A stretch of DNA of 64,000 bases from G965230615 sp965230615 (GCA_965230615.1 OZ246012.1:2728001-2792000); one strand, 5' to 3'; positions 33,329 to 43,716 are shown, counted from the first letter of the stretch. The notes: a model not told the origin generated them from the letters alone. Translations and numbers: made by a program.

Positions 33329-34468
33329 ATGCATCATATAAGCAAAGCAAAAGGTTTCAGCCTGATTGAAATAATGGTCACCATGGTGATAAGCCTGATC
33401 TTACTGGGTGGCGCTGTGAGTATTTTGCTTAACAATACGCGCAGTTATCAGCATAACGATGATTTTTCACGCCTCCAAGAAAACGCACGGTTTGCTCTCG
33501 ACTTGATTGCCGGTGATTTACGCCGTACTGGCTTTATGGGTTGCACAATGAATTATGATGCGATTGTTAACAACTTGGTTATTGCCACGCCAGGCGACTT
33601 GCACGACACTGGCGTCACCTTGATTGATGGCCTAGAACAAGATACCGCACGCTGGGACGCACAAGGCAGCACTGATATTGTTAACCTAATTCGCCCAGGC
33701 ACTGATGCTATTACTATTCGTAAGCTGATTAGTGGCGGCTCACCCATTACAGCCAATATGGCAACCGCAGACAGCCCAATTAACTTGGCCGCTGGCACCG
33801 TACAAACCGGTGGCTTAGCCGCAATTTACGATTGCAATACCGTCAATATTTTTCAATCCACATTAACCACCGGCAATATCATTGATCATGCCGGTGGTGG
33901 TGCGATTCCACCGGGCAACCTGACAGACCGGTTTACTGACCAACAAGGCAATGATAAAAGCTATGTACAAAATACGGCTTATTTAGCCGACCCTGCCGCT
34001 GATGCCAATGGTTTATCGGCAAAGAGTTTTGTCGCCGCCTTTGACCCAGTCAGATACTTTATTGCCGACTCCGAAGCAGATGCAACCCGACCTGCGCTAT
34101 GGCGGCAATACCATGATGGCCAAAATTTTGTCACCCAGGAATTAATCGAAGGCATTGAGAATATGCAAATCCTCTATGGCCTGGCAGATAGTACTGGCGT
34201 GCCCTTAGGTTATGTTAGAGCTGACCAAGTACAAGCAGGCACCTTGATTAACTCGCCAGAACCTTGGAAAGCAGTGACTGCCATTAAAATCACGCTACTG
34301 GTTGCCTCACTGGAAGAGTATGGCAGCGAGCTAGACGAGGAAACCTACGATATCTATGGCACGATTAGCGATAACTCTGATGACGTTGGTCCTTTCAACG
34401 ATCGTCGTATTCGCGATACAGTTTCGGCCACTGTGCTCGTTTCCAATCAACAAATCAGACTTCAGTAA
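33329..34468 (+). CDS. pilW: Minor pilin PilW
   Basis: About 379 aa. Prepilin motif KGFSLIEIMVTMVISLILLGGAVSILLNN and the following DDFSRLQENARFALDLIAGDLRRTGFMGC block are the PilW signature. Largest minor pilin, part of the tip complex that recruits PilY1. ATG 33329 with GAGAACC upstream is preferred to the TTG at 33314. It lies 33 bp after pilV and 18 bp before pilX. Confidence 0.92.
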   Translation: MHHISKAKGFSLIEIMVTMVISLILLGGAVSILLNNTRSYQHNDDFSRLQENARFALDLIAGDLRRTGFMGCTMNYDAIVNNLVIATPGDLHDTGVTLIDGLEQDTARWDAQGSTDIVNLIRPGTDAITIRKLISGGSPITANMATADSPINLAAGTVQTGGLAAIYDCNTVNIFQSTLTTGNIIDHAGGGAIPPGNLTDRFTDQQGNDKSYVQNTAYLADPAADANGLSAKSFVAAFDPVRYFIADSEADATRPALWRQYHDGQNFVTQELIEGIENMQILYGLADSTGVPLGYVRADQVQAGTLINSPEPWKAVTAIKITLLVASLEEYGSELDEETYDIYGTISDNSDDVGPFNDRRIRDTVSATVLVSNQQIRLQ

Positions 34469-34486
34469 GCAATAAAGGCTGTCACA

Positions 34487-34963
34487 ATGAAAAGCAGATT
34501 AATAACAACAGCAAACAAACAGCAGGGTATCGCCTTAATTACCTCGCTGATCATTTTATTGATTCTCACTATTATCGGTGTTACCGCTGTTAATATGACA
34601 TCACTGAATGAAAAAATGGCGTTTAACACACAAGACCGCCAACTCGCTGGTATCTTGGTGCAATCATCATTAACCCGGTTTGCTACCGTTGGCAATTTGC
34701 CCGCACCACAGCAACCTGGCACAAACGCTAATGTGTTTCCCATTACCGCCGCAGATGTTGTCGACGCGAGAGATGGCTCTGCCCAGATAACCTATATCGA
34801 TGCAACATCGGGCATTAATGTCCCGCGTATCGGTAAAGCCGGTTACTTTTCATCCGGTAATAACGTCCCTGTATTTGAAACCTATGTTGTGGTCTCGACT
34901 CGTGCAGGCACAACAGCACGCTCAAAATATGGCCAGTACTTTGTGCCACATACTCAGAATTAA
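34487..34963 (+). CDS. pilX: Minor pilin PilX
   Basis: 158 aa. Motif KQQGIALITSLIILLILTIIGVTAVNMTSLNEKMAFNTQDRQLA, where G/IALI replaces the usual G/FTLxE and lacks the Glu5, as is normal for PilX/GspK-like pilins capping the complex. AAAGG lies 9 nt upstream of ATG. It partners PilV, PilW and PilY1. The product ends with KYGQYFVPHTQN. Confidence 0.9.
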   Translation: MKSRLITTANKQQGIALITSLIILLILTIIGVTAVNMTSLNEKMAFNTQDRQLAGILVQSSLTRFATVGNLPAPQQPGTNANVFPITAADVVDARDGSAQITYIDATSGINVPRIGKAGYFSSGNNVPVFETYVVVSTRAGTTARSKYGQYFVPHTQN

Positions 34964-34999
34964 TTTAAACACCCGCGCACTCAGGTGAAGGTGATTATC

Positions 35000-37900
35000 A
35001 TGCAAACCATACTAACTTTTCTAAGCACTCTTATTCGTAAAACACTCTATGTCAGTGGTGCTTTTACCTTAAGCTTTATGACACTGCTATCATCGAATGT
35101 ATATGCCGATGATACCGAGGTTTTTCTTGGCTCGGCTAACCCGACCACGGAAACCCGACCAAACATTCTATTTATACTAGATACTTCGGGTAGTATGGGT
35201 AGCACCAGTGGCACTGGCGTCAGTGGCCTGACCCGGCTGGATGCAATGAAAGATGCCTTGACCCAAATTTTTAGCAGCACCAACAATGTCAACATTGGTC
35301 TGGCAACATTTAACTCGCGCGGCGGCCCAATTCGTTTCCCTATCAGCAATATTGATGCTGAAGTTGACACACTGGCTACCGGTGGCTTCCATATCGTTAA
35401 ACCGGTCTCACGCTCCAGTGACGATGCTGAAGAAAATATTGATACATTAAATAGCCCAGGGCAAGTTGATAGCGATGAGCCACAACTCAAATTCTCAATT
35501 GGCGGCGTACCCGGCAACACGGTAACGAAAACCTTTACCATTAGCGCTGGCACTGATGATGGTGTTGAAGAACCTGCCAGCGATGACTGGACATCAACAC
35601 AGGTCGATGCCCGTATCGTTAATGGCTATGAGATGGGCTTGCTCTTTCGTAACATCGACATTCCACCGAATGCAGTGATTACCAGCGCTGAACTCGTACT
35701 CACTATTGATAACGACGGTTTTGTTGGCACTATGAATGGCTTTGATGAGTACTCTAATGCCGACTTTAATATTACTGTCGAAGCGACTGACTCAGCTGCA
35801 GATTTTTCAGGCTCCAGTGATGTTATTGGCCCACGTGCTCGCACAGTCCCCATTAGCTGGCTATCTGCGCCAGCATTAGATGGCGGTCAACAAATGACAT
35901 CACCTAACCTTAATACCTTGATTCAAGCAACCGTTAGCCGTACAGGTTGGGCCAGCGGCAACAATATTGCGATCTTCCTCGAAGGTCGTGATGGCTTCAG
36001 AGATTTTGCTACCTATAACCGCAGCCCCAGCGACGCCGCTCAATTGGTGATTACCTATGATGAGTTGCCACAAAACAGCCGTAAGCTAGTCGGCATGCGT
36101 TTTACCGATATCCGCATTCCGCAAGGTGCGCAAATCAGACGCGCTGAGGTTGATTTCTTCGCGGCCGCACCAAGCGTATCATCCATTGAATATGATATTT
36201 ACGGTGAGGCTGTTGCTGATTCCACAACATTTACCGAAACCAATTTAAACTTATCCAGCCGCGCCAAGACATCTGCCGAAGTTGAGTGGGAGCTGACTTC
36301 CAGCAGCGCCGATGCCTGGGCAGTTAATGAGCGCTATAGCACGGTAGATATTTCATCGGTTGTGCAAGAAATTGTTGACAATAACGGCTGGTGTGGTGGT
36401 AACGCCATGAGTATCTTTTTTGACCCTAAAAAAGACAGCTCTCGCGTGATTCAGTCATTCGATGGCATCAGTGGCACTGTGGATGATGCCCCCACCTTGC
36501 GCATTGAATTCGATACAGATACCAGCAATATTTCTTCACCAAATACTGGCTGCACCATTGCACAAGTTACTTCTCGCGTTAGCTCAAGCAACGATGATGT
36601 TGAGCAACGCAGTAACGGTTTTGTCTCCCGAACCAGTGGCGACTTGGAACTGGTGCGCGATGGTGGCATTAACCAACAAGTAGGCATGCGCTTTAGAAAT
36701 ATTAATTTACCCAGAAATTCAAATATTCTTGAAGCCTATATTGAGTTTGTTGCCGACAACTCTCACTCTGGCACAACCAACCTGACCTTCCGTGGTCACG
36801 ATGCCGATAATTCAGGCTCTTTCAGCGGTAATTATGCGGTCAGTAGTCGTATTAACAGCGCTTCGACATCGGCTATTGTTAACTGGAATAATGTGCCTAG
36901 CTGGGTCACTGGACGCATTTATCGCACACCTGACCTTAAAGATATTGTGCAGGAAATTGTTGACCGTGGCGGCTGGAATGCTGGCAATAATATGAGCTTT
37001 ATGGTGAACGGTTCTGGTCGACGTGAAGCCGAGTCTTACAATGCCAGCCCTGGTCTGGCACCACGCCTGGTAGTCACCGCACAAATGAATCTTGCTGGAC
37101 AGCCATCCACCAGTGCACAAACGGTAAGACAGTTCTTAACTCAGGAAGTCAATGACTTACGTCTGGTTGCGGGCACACCGATCACCAACGTTTACCGCGA
37201 AGCCATGCGCTACTTCCGTGGCGAAAATTTATACTGGGGTGATCAACGCGGTGCACAATATTTTTCAGACCGCTATAGTCGCGTCAGCCATGAATTAACC
37301 TATACCGGCGGCTCGCATAATTTGCCGAATGGATGTCCTTCGACAAACCTGAATGATTCAGACTGCCGCCGTGAAGTCATCAATGGTAGCCCACGGTATA
37401 CCACACCAATTACCGATACCTGCCAGTCAAATTATATTGTGTTGTTATCCGATGGTTTCCAAAACACGTTCTATAATAACGACGGCATTCATAGCATGCT
37501 TCGATCTGAGCCAGCATCAACCGGTACTTGCAACACCTCTGCTGATACTGCTAGCGGCGGTCAGAATTGCGGCCTGGATATGGCTGAGTTTGCAAACACC
37601 TTTGACCAAAACCCGAACTTACCAGGTAACCAAACAATCACAACATATACAATTGGTTTTACCATTACCACAGATTACCTGCGTGATCTCGCTAGCCGTG
37701 GTGGCGGTCAGTTCTTCCCGGCCAATAGTGCGAGTGAGTTAGTGAATGCCTTCCAATCCATTGTGGCCGATATCTTATCCAAGCCGACCACATTTACAGC
37801 GCCAACATTGACGGTAAGTGCCTTTAACCGCTTGTTTAACAGTAATGAAATTTATATCTCACTGTTTGAGCCGGAAAGAACAGCCAAGTGGTCTGGTAAT

Positions 37901-39862
37901 ATCAAGAAATATTTCTTATGTACGCCAGCACAAGATGAAGCGGGCACTTGTAATGTGGGTGAGATCTTAGACGACACCAATGTCGAGGCTGTTGAAAATG
38001 GCCAAATTAAAGATACTGCGCGCAGTGCCTGGGGCAACATCGATGATGGTGCTGAGGTAGAAGTCGGTGGTACTGGCATGCAGATTCCACCGCATGCACA
38101 ACGCCGCGTCTACACTTACACCGGCAATACCTCACCGGTCAATGTCAATTTAGCACAAAGCATTCATGAGGTGAGCACCAGCAACACCAATATCACGGCC
38201 GATATGCTAGGTGTTACTGCGGCAGATAAAGGCGACTTAATCCGCTGGATCAGAGGCCAGGATGTGGATAATGAAAACAGTGTGAATGGCACTACCGATA
38301 ATCGCTGGAATATGGGTGATCCGCTGCATAGCTCGGCGATCACCGTTAACTATGGTATATCAGGTGGCACACCGGTCACCAAACTGTTTGTTGGCTTAAA
38401 CGATGGTTCGGTTCGAATGTTTAACACTAACACGGGTGAAGAAGAGTGGGCTTTCTATCCACAATCTATGCTGGGCATTCAGCGTGATTTACGCGCGAAC
38501 CCAGGTGGTGATCATATTTATGGTGTAGACGGCTCACCCACTGTGCGTATCAATGATGTCGATGGCGATAATATTATTGAGCCAAGTGATGGTGACTTTG
38601 TCCATATCTATATCGGCCAACGCCGCGGCGGGCAAAACTACTATGCATTTGATGTGACACCGGCTGGCAGCTTTGGTGGTGCAAGTGATACTGGCCGTAT
38701 CCTGCCAAGACTGTTGTGGCGTCTAGAAGGTGGTGCAGGCGACTTTGCCAAACTTGGACAAAGCTGGTCTAAACCACAATATGCTAGCGTGGTTGTGGGT
38801 GGCGTTGTAACACCGGCCTTATTCTTCGGTGGCGGTTACGATCCGGTTAATGATGTAACTTACGGCCCGGCCAGCCTAGGTAATGCTATCTTTGTCGTCA
38901 ATGCCAATGACGGTAGCTTGATCTGGTCTGCCAGTAATAATTCAGCAACCTTAAATGTACCGGATATGGAATTCTCGATTCCTTCTGATCTGCGCATTAT
39001 TGATACAACCGGTGATGGCTCGGTAGATCGTATCTATGTCGGTGATCTGGGTGGCCAGGTATGGCGGGTAGATTTAGGCCTCACGGCTGCTGGCAGCAAT
39101 GGCAATACCGTCGTTGGCAAGTTGGCTGAACTGTCTAACAATGGCCCATTTGGCACTTTTGCCCCACAAGATCATCGCCGCTTTATGTACCGTCCACAGG
39201 TCGTGATTGCGAATGATGCCGATACCTCATCAACACCTGAGTTTATTGCACTTGCCATCAACAGTGGCGATCGGGCTGACCCACTCGATAGCACGGTCCA
39301 TAACCGCGTCTACATGCTGCGTGATACGCAAATTGAACCGATGGTAGATAACAACAGTAACGGTATTGCCGATGCGGGTGACTTCCCAACCATTACTGAA
39401 GCAACCCTGTACGATGCGACTAACGATGTAACCAGCACCGGCAGTTTAAACAGCTTACAGAATGCGTTTGGCTGGTATATTCGTCTGGTTGAAGGCGCGA
39501 GCTATATTGGCGAGAAAGGCATTACCGAAGGCCGGATTCTAATCCTCAGCGGTGAGTCTGAACAGCCACTGTATACGTTCAATACCTATATCCCGGCTGA
39601 CTTAAATGCAGGCTCAGCCTGTAGTGTCTCACTGGGTGCGAACCGGACTTACTTTGTTAACTTGTTCGATGCCACGGCGACGGATATCATAGATGATACC
39701 TCACCAACCCGAGCGAAGTTTGCTGAAGCTTTCGGTATTGCCTCAGAACCAAGCGTCACGCAACAGCAAGGTCAGGATAGTGTGAGTGTTGGTAACCCAC
39801 TACAAGGTGTCGAAAATGCCGACCCAGGTGATACGCTAAGACCAATGTATCAGACCGATTAA
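35000..39862 (+). CDS. pilY1: Type IV pilus tip adhesin/assembly factor PilY1 with inserted beta-sandwich repeats
   Basis: About 1620 aa. Signal peptide about residues 1-35, then a von Willebrand A start with MIDAS motif LDTSGSMGS (Asp61, Ser63, Ser65). The VWA is interrupted at about residue 132 by a block to about residue 700 holding three related beta-sandwich modules of DNRLRE-like type; each opens with GMRF/GLLF-xNIDIP-xN-A-x-I and ends with a region like GGWxxGNxMSxxx. VWA elements resume at about 810 (SNYIVLLSDG). The conserved PilY1 propeller spans about 1115-1560, with calcium loops (VDGDNIIEPSDGD; DNNSNGIADAGD). ATG 35000 is preferred; an in-frame GTG at 34985 is possible. Usual PilY1 is about 1,150 aa. 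Confidence 0.93.
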   Translation: MQTILTFLSTLIRKTLYVSGAFTLSFMTLLSSNVYADDTEVFLGSANPTTETRPNILFILDTSGSMGSTSGTGVSGLTRLDAMKDALTQIFSSTNNVNIGLATFNSRGGPIRFPISNIDAEVDTLATGGFHIVKPVSRSSDDAEENIDTLNSPGQVDSDEPQLKFSIGGVPGNTVTKTFTISAGTDDGVEEPASDDWTSTQVDARIVNGYEMGLLFRNIDIPPNAVITSAELVLTIDNDGFVGTMNGFDEYSNADFNITVEATDSAADFSGSSDVIGPRARTVPISWLSAPALDGGQQMTSPNLNTLIQATVSRTGWASGNNIAIFLEGRDGFRDFATYNRSPSDAAQLVITYDELPQNSRKLVGMRFTDIRIPQGAQIRRAEVDFFAAAPSVSSIEYDIYGEAVADSTTFTETNLNLSSRAKTSAEVEWELTSSSADAWAVNERYSTVDISSVVQEIVDNNGWCGGNAMSIFFDPKKDSSRVIQSFDGISGTVDDAPTLRIEFDTDTSNISSPNTGCTIAQVTSRVSSSNDDVEQRSNGFVSRTSGDLELVRDGGINQQVGMRFRNINLPRNSNILEAYIEFVADNSHSGTTNLTFRGHDADNSGSFSGNYAVSSRINSASTSAIVNWNNVPSWVTGRIYRTPDLKDIVQEIVDRGGWNAGNNMSFMVNGSGRREAESYNASPGLAPRLVVTAQMNLAGQPSTSAQTVRQFLTQEVNDLRLVAGTPITNVYREAMRYFRGENLYWGDQRGAQYFSDRYSRVSHELTYTGGSHNLPNGCPSTNLNDSDCRREVINGSPRYTTPITDTCQSNYIVLLSDGFQNTFYNNDGIHSMLRSEPASTGTCNTSADTASGGQNCGLDMAEFANTFDQNPNLPGNQTITTYTIGFTITTDYLRDLASRGGGQFFPANSASELVNAFQSIVADILSKPTTFTAPTLTVSAFNRLFNSNEIYISLFEPERTAKWSGNIKKYFLCTPAQDEAGTCNVGEILDDTNVEAVENGQIKDTARSAWGNIDDGAEVEVGGTGMQIPPHAQRRVYTYTGNTSPVNVNLAQSIHEVSTSNTNITADMLGVTAADKGDLIRWIRGQDVDNENSVNGTTDNRWNMGDPLHSSAITVNYGISGGTPVTKLFVGLNDGSVRMFNTNTGEEEWAFYPQSMLGIQRDLRANPGGDHIYGVDGSPTVRINDVDGDNIIEPSDGDFVHIYIGQRRGGQNYYAFDVTPAGSFGGASDTGRILPRLLWRLEGGAGDFAKLGQSWSKPQYASVVVGGVVTPALFFGGGYDPVNDVTYGPASLGNAIFVVNANDGSLIWSASNNSATLNVPDMEFSIPSDLRIIDTTGDGSVDRIYVGDLGGQVWRVDLGLTAAGSNGNTVVGKLAELSNNGPFGTFAPQDHRRFMYRPQVVIANDADTSSTPEFIALAINSGDRADPLDSTVHNRVYMLRDTQIEPMVDNNSNGIADAGDFPTITEATLYDATNDVTSTGSLNSLQNAFGWYIRLVEGASYIGEKGITEGRILILSGESEQPLYTFNTYIPADLNAGSACSVSLGANRTYFVNLFDATATDIIDDTSPTRAKFAEAFGIASEPSVTQQQGQDSVSVGNPLQGVENADPGDTLRPMYQTD

Positions 39863-39893
39863 GTTAAGCGAATTCAGTGAAATTGGAGTCAAT

Positions 39894-40313
39894 ATGAATA
39901 GATTGCCCAACAAAAAACAGACTGGTTTTACCTTGATGGAAATTATGATTGCGCTAGTTATCATCGGCTTATTGATGGCAGCAGCAGTCACGCAATACCA
40001 GTCACAGATACGTCGTACTGCACGTGCAGATGCTCAAAGCATGTTACAAAATGCTGCTGTGCGGCAGGAACGTTTCTTCTCAAGAAACTCGACATATACT
40101 GCTGACCCGGCTGAGCTGGGTACAAAAGCGGGGGGTCTATCTGAAAATGACTATTATGCATTAACCGTTGCACCGTGTGCAGGTGGCTCCATCGCCGCCT
40201 GCTATACATTAACGGCGACAGCACAAGCGGGCACATCACAGGCTAATGATGCTGGCTGTACCACAATTACTTTAAATTCTTTTGGGCAAAAAGCACCAGC
40301 AGCCTGCTGGTAA
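39894..40313 (+). CDS. pilE: Minor pilin PilE
   Basis: 139 aa. Prepilin motif KQTGFTLMEIMIALVIIGLLMAAAVTQYQ with Glu at +5. The QSQIRRTARADAQSMLQNAAVRQERFFSRNSTYTADP block is typical of PilE-type pilins. Cys pair near the C-terminus (APCAGGSIAACY and the final AACW). GGAG 7 nt upstream. Last typical pilin of the operon; 31 bp after pilY1. Confidence 0.92.
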   Translation: MNRLPNKKQTGFTLMEIMIALVIIGLLMAAAVTQYQSQIRRTARADAQSMLQNAAVRQERFFSRNSTYTADPAELGTKAGGLSENDYYALTVAPCAGGSIAACYTLTATAQAGTSQANDAGCTTITLNSFGQKAPAACW

Positions 40314-40342
40314 GCCCTTAACGGTTCATAGGAGATACAACC

Positions 40343-40624
40343 ATGAAACGTCAACTCATCACATGCCTTTCCATCAGTGCAATTTTAGCGATTGCGCCCC
40401 ATACCGCTCAGGCCCAGGCAAAAGTCAGCCAAGCTTCTTGGGATGCCTATTGTGCCAATGAAGAAAATCAAAGAAAGTGTGAAATAGCGGAAAATTACTG
40501 TGAGATGTCGCCAGATTTGAATTGCGATGACATTAAACAGGCGTTTATCAGCAATCGATCCATATCACACTTAATGCAAGAACGCCCTGCTGCTGAAGAA
40601 GAGCAAGTCGAAGCTACCCGCTAG
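40343..40624 (+). CDS. Small exported Cys-containing protein, 93 aa
   Basis: Signal peptide MKRQLITCLSISAILAIAPHTAQA, cleavage before QAKVS. The mature part of about 69 aa has four Cys (DAYCANEENQRKCEIAENYCEMSPDLNCDDIK), consistent with two disulphides, and an acidic tail. AGGAG ahead of the ATG and a 29-bp gap to pilE indicate it belongs to the pilus operon. It occupies a position like that of pilY2 in Pseudomonas but no homology is claimed. Role unknown. Confidence 0.75.
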   Translation: MKRQLITCLSISAILAIAPHTAQAQAKVSQASWDAYCANEENQRKCEIAENYCEMSPDLNCDDIKQAFISNRSISHLMQERPAAEEEQVEATR

Positions 40625-40637
40625 TCAGGCCAAACGC

Positions 40638-40667
40638 TGCTGCCAGTTAACAACTTAACTGGCAGCA
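40638..40667 (+). terminator. Terminator hairpin at the end of the pilus operon
   Basis: Perfect 13-bp stem TGCTGCCAGTTAA/TTAACTGGCAGCA with loop CAAC, 13 nt after the stop of the last gene. The following T content is modest (CTGCTTTCTC). Confidence 0.75.
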
Positions 40668-40781
40668 CTGCTTTCTCGCTAAACAACCCGGTATTGTGCC
40701 AGCTGTTATCGGCGTACTTTTGCTTTACAATACGCCCCATTCTTTTTTATAGACAATCAGACCACAATTCCAGGGGCTACC

Positions 40782-41681
40782 GTGTCTCGAGTCTTCGCTA
40801 TTTCCGATATTCACATTGACTATAAAGCCAATATGCAACGTATGCTGGGTTTATCCAACCATGATTATGTGGATGATGCGCTGATTCTGGCAGGCGATGC
40901 CTCTGACTCACTCGACCGACTGGCTACACTGTTTGCCAATCTACAACATAAATTTCGTCATATCGCTTTTGTGCCTGGCAACCATGAGCTTTGGGTGCGC
41001 TCAGAATTACATAAAGATTCATTACACAAACTGCAGGCTTTAGAAATGCTTTGCCAGGACTTTGCAGTTGCTACTCAGCCCATCAAAGTCGACACAGACC
41101 AACAGGCCGTTTGGTTGGTACCTTTATTTAGCTGGTACCGCCAACCTACAGAGGGCAATGAAACACTGTATATCGAAAAAACAACCGAAGACCCGGAAAA
41201 ATTTAGCTGGAGTGATGACCACCTCTGCAAATGGCCCGACTTAAATCATCATGCCTGTGTGGCGGATTACTTTCTGTCATTAAACCACGCTAATATTAAG
41301 CGTCACTATGACGCTCCTATTATTAGTTTTAGTCATTTCCTGCCGCGCCGTGAACTAATGTTTGGCTCGGTAAGCTTAGCTCGCATGTACGCTAAAGGCG
41401 AAGGCGTTATGCAAGCGCACCCTAGTGATCCACACCCTTATTTTAATTTTTCCCGTGTTGCTGGCTGTTACCGCCTTGACCAACAAATTCGCGAGCTTGG
41501 CGCGACCTTACATATTTATGGACACCAACATCGCAATCGTCATAGAAAAATTGATGGTGTCACTTATATTTCACACTGCCTGGGCAATGCCAAAGAACAG
41601 CGCTACAGCAGCGACACTACACTCCTGCCGAAACTAATCTGGGATAGCAATGGGCCACAAGCAGCGCATGACGAGCTTTAA
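40782..41681 (+). CDS. Calcineurin-like metallophosphoesterase
   Basis: 299 aa, cytoplasmic. The five metal-site motifs are present: ISDIHID (DxH), LAGDASDS (GDxxD), VPGNHELW (GNHE), a SFSHFLPR His region and IYGHQHRN (GHxH). Two-metal phosphoesterase; substrate unknown. The start is GTG 40782 with AGGGG 6 nt upstream, giving MSRVFAISDIH, the natural first strand. Convergent with the MFS gene; only 13 bp separate their stops. Confidence 0.92.
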   Translation: MSRVFAISDIHIDYKANMQRMLGLSNHDYVDDALILAGDASDSLDRLATLFANLQHKFRHIAFVPGNHELWVRSELHKDSLHKLQALEMLCQDFAVATQPIKVDTDQQAVWLVPLFSWYRQPTEGNETLYIEKTTEDPEKFSWSDDHLCKWPDLNHHACVADYFLSLNHANIKRHYDAPIISFSHFLPRRELMFGSVSLARMYAKGEGVMQAHPSDPHPYFNFSRVAGCYRLDQQIRELGATLHIYGHQHRNRHRKIDGVTYISHCLGNAKEQRYSSDTTLLPKLIWDSNGPQAAHDEL

Positions 41682-41694
41682 AAAAACCTTGCAT

Positions 41695-42876
41695 TTATTT
41701 TCTAAAAATATAATACACAGCAGCAATAAACATACACACAACAATTGGCACACACAAGCTCACCAGGGTGGTCCAGCCAAAACGAAACAATAACCAACCT
41801 GCCGATAAAGAACCCAGAGCCTGCATACCAAAGACAATAAACTCATTACTGGCTTGCACTTTAAAGCTTTCTTGCGCGTTATGTGTTTGCGACAGCAAGG
41901 TTGTTCCACCAACAAATAAGAAATTCCAGCCAACGCCCAACAACACCAAGGTTACCCAATAATGCATAAGGGCCTGACCAGCAAATGCCACAGCCAGCGT
42001 CACTGCTAACAGCACAGTGCCTATTAATAGCAATTTTGCCAAGCCAATTTTTTTGATCAGCTGCGCAGTAAATAAAGACGGCAAAAACATAGCGGCTATA
42101 TGGCTTTGAATCACCCATTTGGTTTCCTGCAATCCATGGCCATCAATTTGATGCATACTAATCGGTGTCGCCGTCATAATAAGACTCATAACAGCATAAG
42201 CCGATGCACCTGCTGCAACCGCGATAAGGAATAGTGGATTTTTAACGATGTTTATTAACGATCTGGCATTGCTGGTATAAATATCCGCAGCTGCCTTAGG
42301 TGTTTGAAAAAAACAAAACACCAATATCGCAATCAGCACGGTTACAGCTAAAATCAAAAAAGAACCGGCATAACCATGCGGTGAAGGCAATAGATCTTTA
42401 CCAAAAACCGCCAACTCCGGCCCTAAAAAAGCCGCGACAATACCCGCCATCATTAACCACGAAACCGCTGTGCCAGCCTCACTGGCATCAACACTTTCAA
42501 TTGCAGCGAAACGTAGTTGCTGCAAAAAAGCTAAGCTGATGCCTATTACAAAAGAGCCTAACAACAATAAATTAAAATCAGCATATAAGGCTGCTAACAT
42601 TGCAATCAAAATACCGGATAGCGTAAACGCCAAACCAATCAAGCCACCCTTTTTGCGCCCTAACACTTTCTTAATCCATGCTGCGAAAATCGTCGCGCAA
42701 GCAGAGCCGACTATCATCAATGTCATTGGCAATGTGGCAAGCTCTATATTCGGCGATATCTTTGCGCCCAAAAGACCGCTGATAAAAATCATTGCGGGCA
42801 TGCACGACATCGCCAACGCTTGTGTGCACATCAACACCCAAATATTGCGCGGCATTTTATTTATTGTTGATAACAA
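41695..42876 (-). CDS. Major facilitator superfamily transporter
   Basis: 393 aa, 12 predicted membrane segments in two halves of six. The loop between helices 2 and 3 has KKVLGRKKGGLIG, a variant of the MFS GxxxDRxGRR motif. The family is drug/metabolite efflux-like; substrate unknown. The start is probably TTG 42876 (AGGTG 8 nt upstream); ATG 42855 is an alternative that starts MPRNIWVLMCTQALAM. The rhomboid gene lies 39 bp upstream, so the two may be co-transcribed. Confidence 0.88.
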   Translation of the reverse strand: MLSTINKMPRNIWVLMCTQALAMSCMPAMIFISGLLGAKISPNIELATLPMTLMIVGSACATIFAAWIKKVLGRKKGGLIGLAFTLSGILIAMLAALYADFNLLLLGSFVIGISLAFLQQLRFAAIESVDASEAGTAVSWLMMAGIVAAFLGPELAVFGKDLLPSPHGYAGSFLILAVTVLIAILVFCFFQTPKAAADIYTSNARSLINIVKNPLFLIAVAAGASAYAVMSLIMTATPISMHQIDGHGLQETKWVIQSHIAAMFLPSLFTAQLIKKIGLAKLLLIGTVLLAVTLAVAFAGQALMHYWVTLVLLGVGWNFLFVGGTTLLSQTHNAQESFKVQASNEFIVFGMQALGSLSAGWLLFRFGWTTLVSLCVPIVVCMFIAAVYYIFRK

Positions 42877-42915
42877 TGTTTCACCTGTTTCTTTTTAAAA
42901 TTATATTAACCGATT

Positions 42916-43626
42916 TTAATGGTAGCGCTGGGCATTGGTACCAGAAGCCGTTTCGGTTTCATCTTCCAAGCAGGCTTCTGTATCCACTAATGCCGCAGCT
43001 TGTTCTTCGGCCTCATAATCCCAACTGTATTTCTTAGGCGGCGGCAGTGGGTCAGCCCCTCTTAAAATAAATGCCAGTAACACGCCCAAACAAAAGCCAG
43101 CCAAGTGCGTCTCATAGGAAATGTTGTTTTCGTTTGGCACCAAACCACCCAACATGCCGCCATAGAGAAAAAACACCAACAAGGCTAAAGCAATTGCCTG
43201 CTTATCACGGCGCAACACGCCAAGCACACTGATGAAAAACATCAAACTGAATGTAAGCCCACTGGCACCAATATGATAAACCTGCCGCGCAAATAACCAG
43301 ACAATAATACCCGTCCCCAAGTAAAAAACGGGCAGTGCTCGCTTGGCGGCTTTGGGATAGCCATACAATAAAGCTGTCAGCAATATAATGACGGGTAATG
43401 TATTAGCAACCAAATGTTGCCATGAACCGTGAATTAACGGGGCAAATAAAACACCGATTAAACCGGATAGCTGTCTTGGTAATACACCATACTGAGCCAG
43501 GTGAATATCCAGCAGAACCTCTGTCAATTTAATCAACCAAAGCAATACCGCAAAGCCTAGCGCCAGGCTAAATGCTGCTTTTAAACGTGCGGCTTCTTGT
43601 TTGGCTTTGATAGCATCATCTTGCAT
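42916..43626 (-). CDS. Rhomboid-family intramembrane serine protease
   Basis: About 236 aa, six or seven membrane helices. Catalytic dyad Ser122 in IGASGL and His174 in YETHLAG; the HGSWQHLVANT motif (His71, Asn75) provides the oxyanion residues as in GlpG. A hydrophilic acidic tail of about 45 residues (PPPKKYSWDYEAEEQ...) follows the last helix. ATG 43626 is preferred; an in-frame GTG at 43653 has AAGG too close. Substrates unknown. Between thiO (upstream) and the MFS gene. Confidence 0.92.
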   Translation of the reverse strand: MQDDAIKAKQEAARLKAAFSLALGFAVLLWLIKLTEVLLDIHLAQYGVLPRQLSGLIGVLFAPLIHGSWQHLVANTLPVIILLTALLYGYPKAAKRALPVFYLGTGIIVWLFARQVYHIGASGLTFSLMFFISVLGVLRRDKQAIALALLVFFLYGGMLGGLVPNENNISYETHLAGFCLGVLLAFILRGADPLPPPKKYSWDYEAEEQAAALVDTEACLEDETETASGTNAQRYH

Positions 43627-43716
43627 CACAATACTTCGTTTGTCTATTAGCACCTTACAAACAACAGCGGCCGTAGCCTGACTTACAAAATGATATAAAG
43701 CACTGAGGTGTATTTG

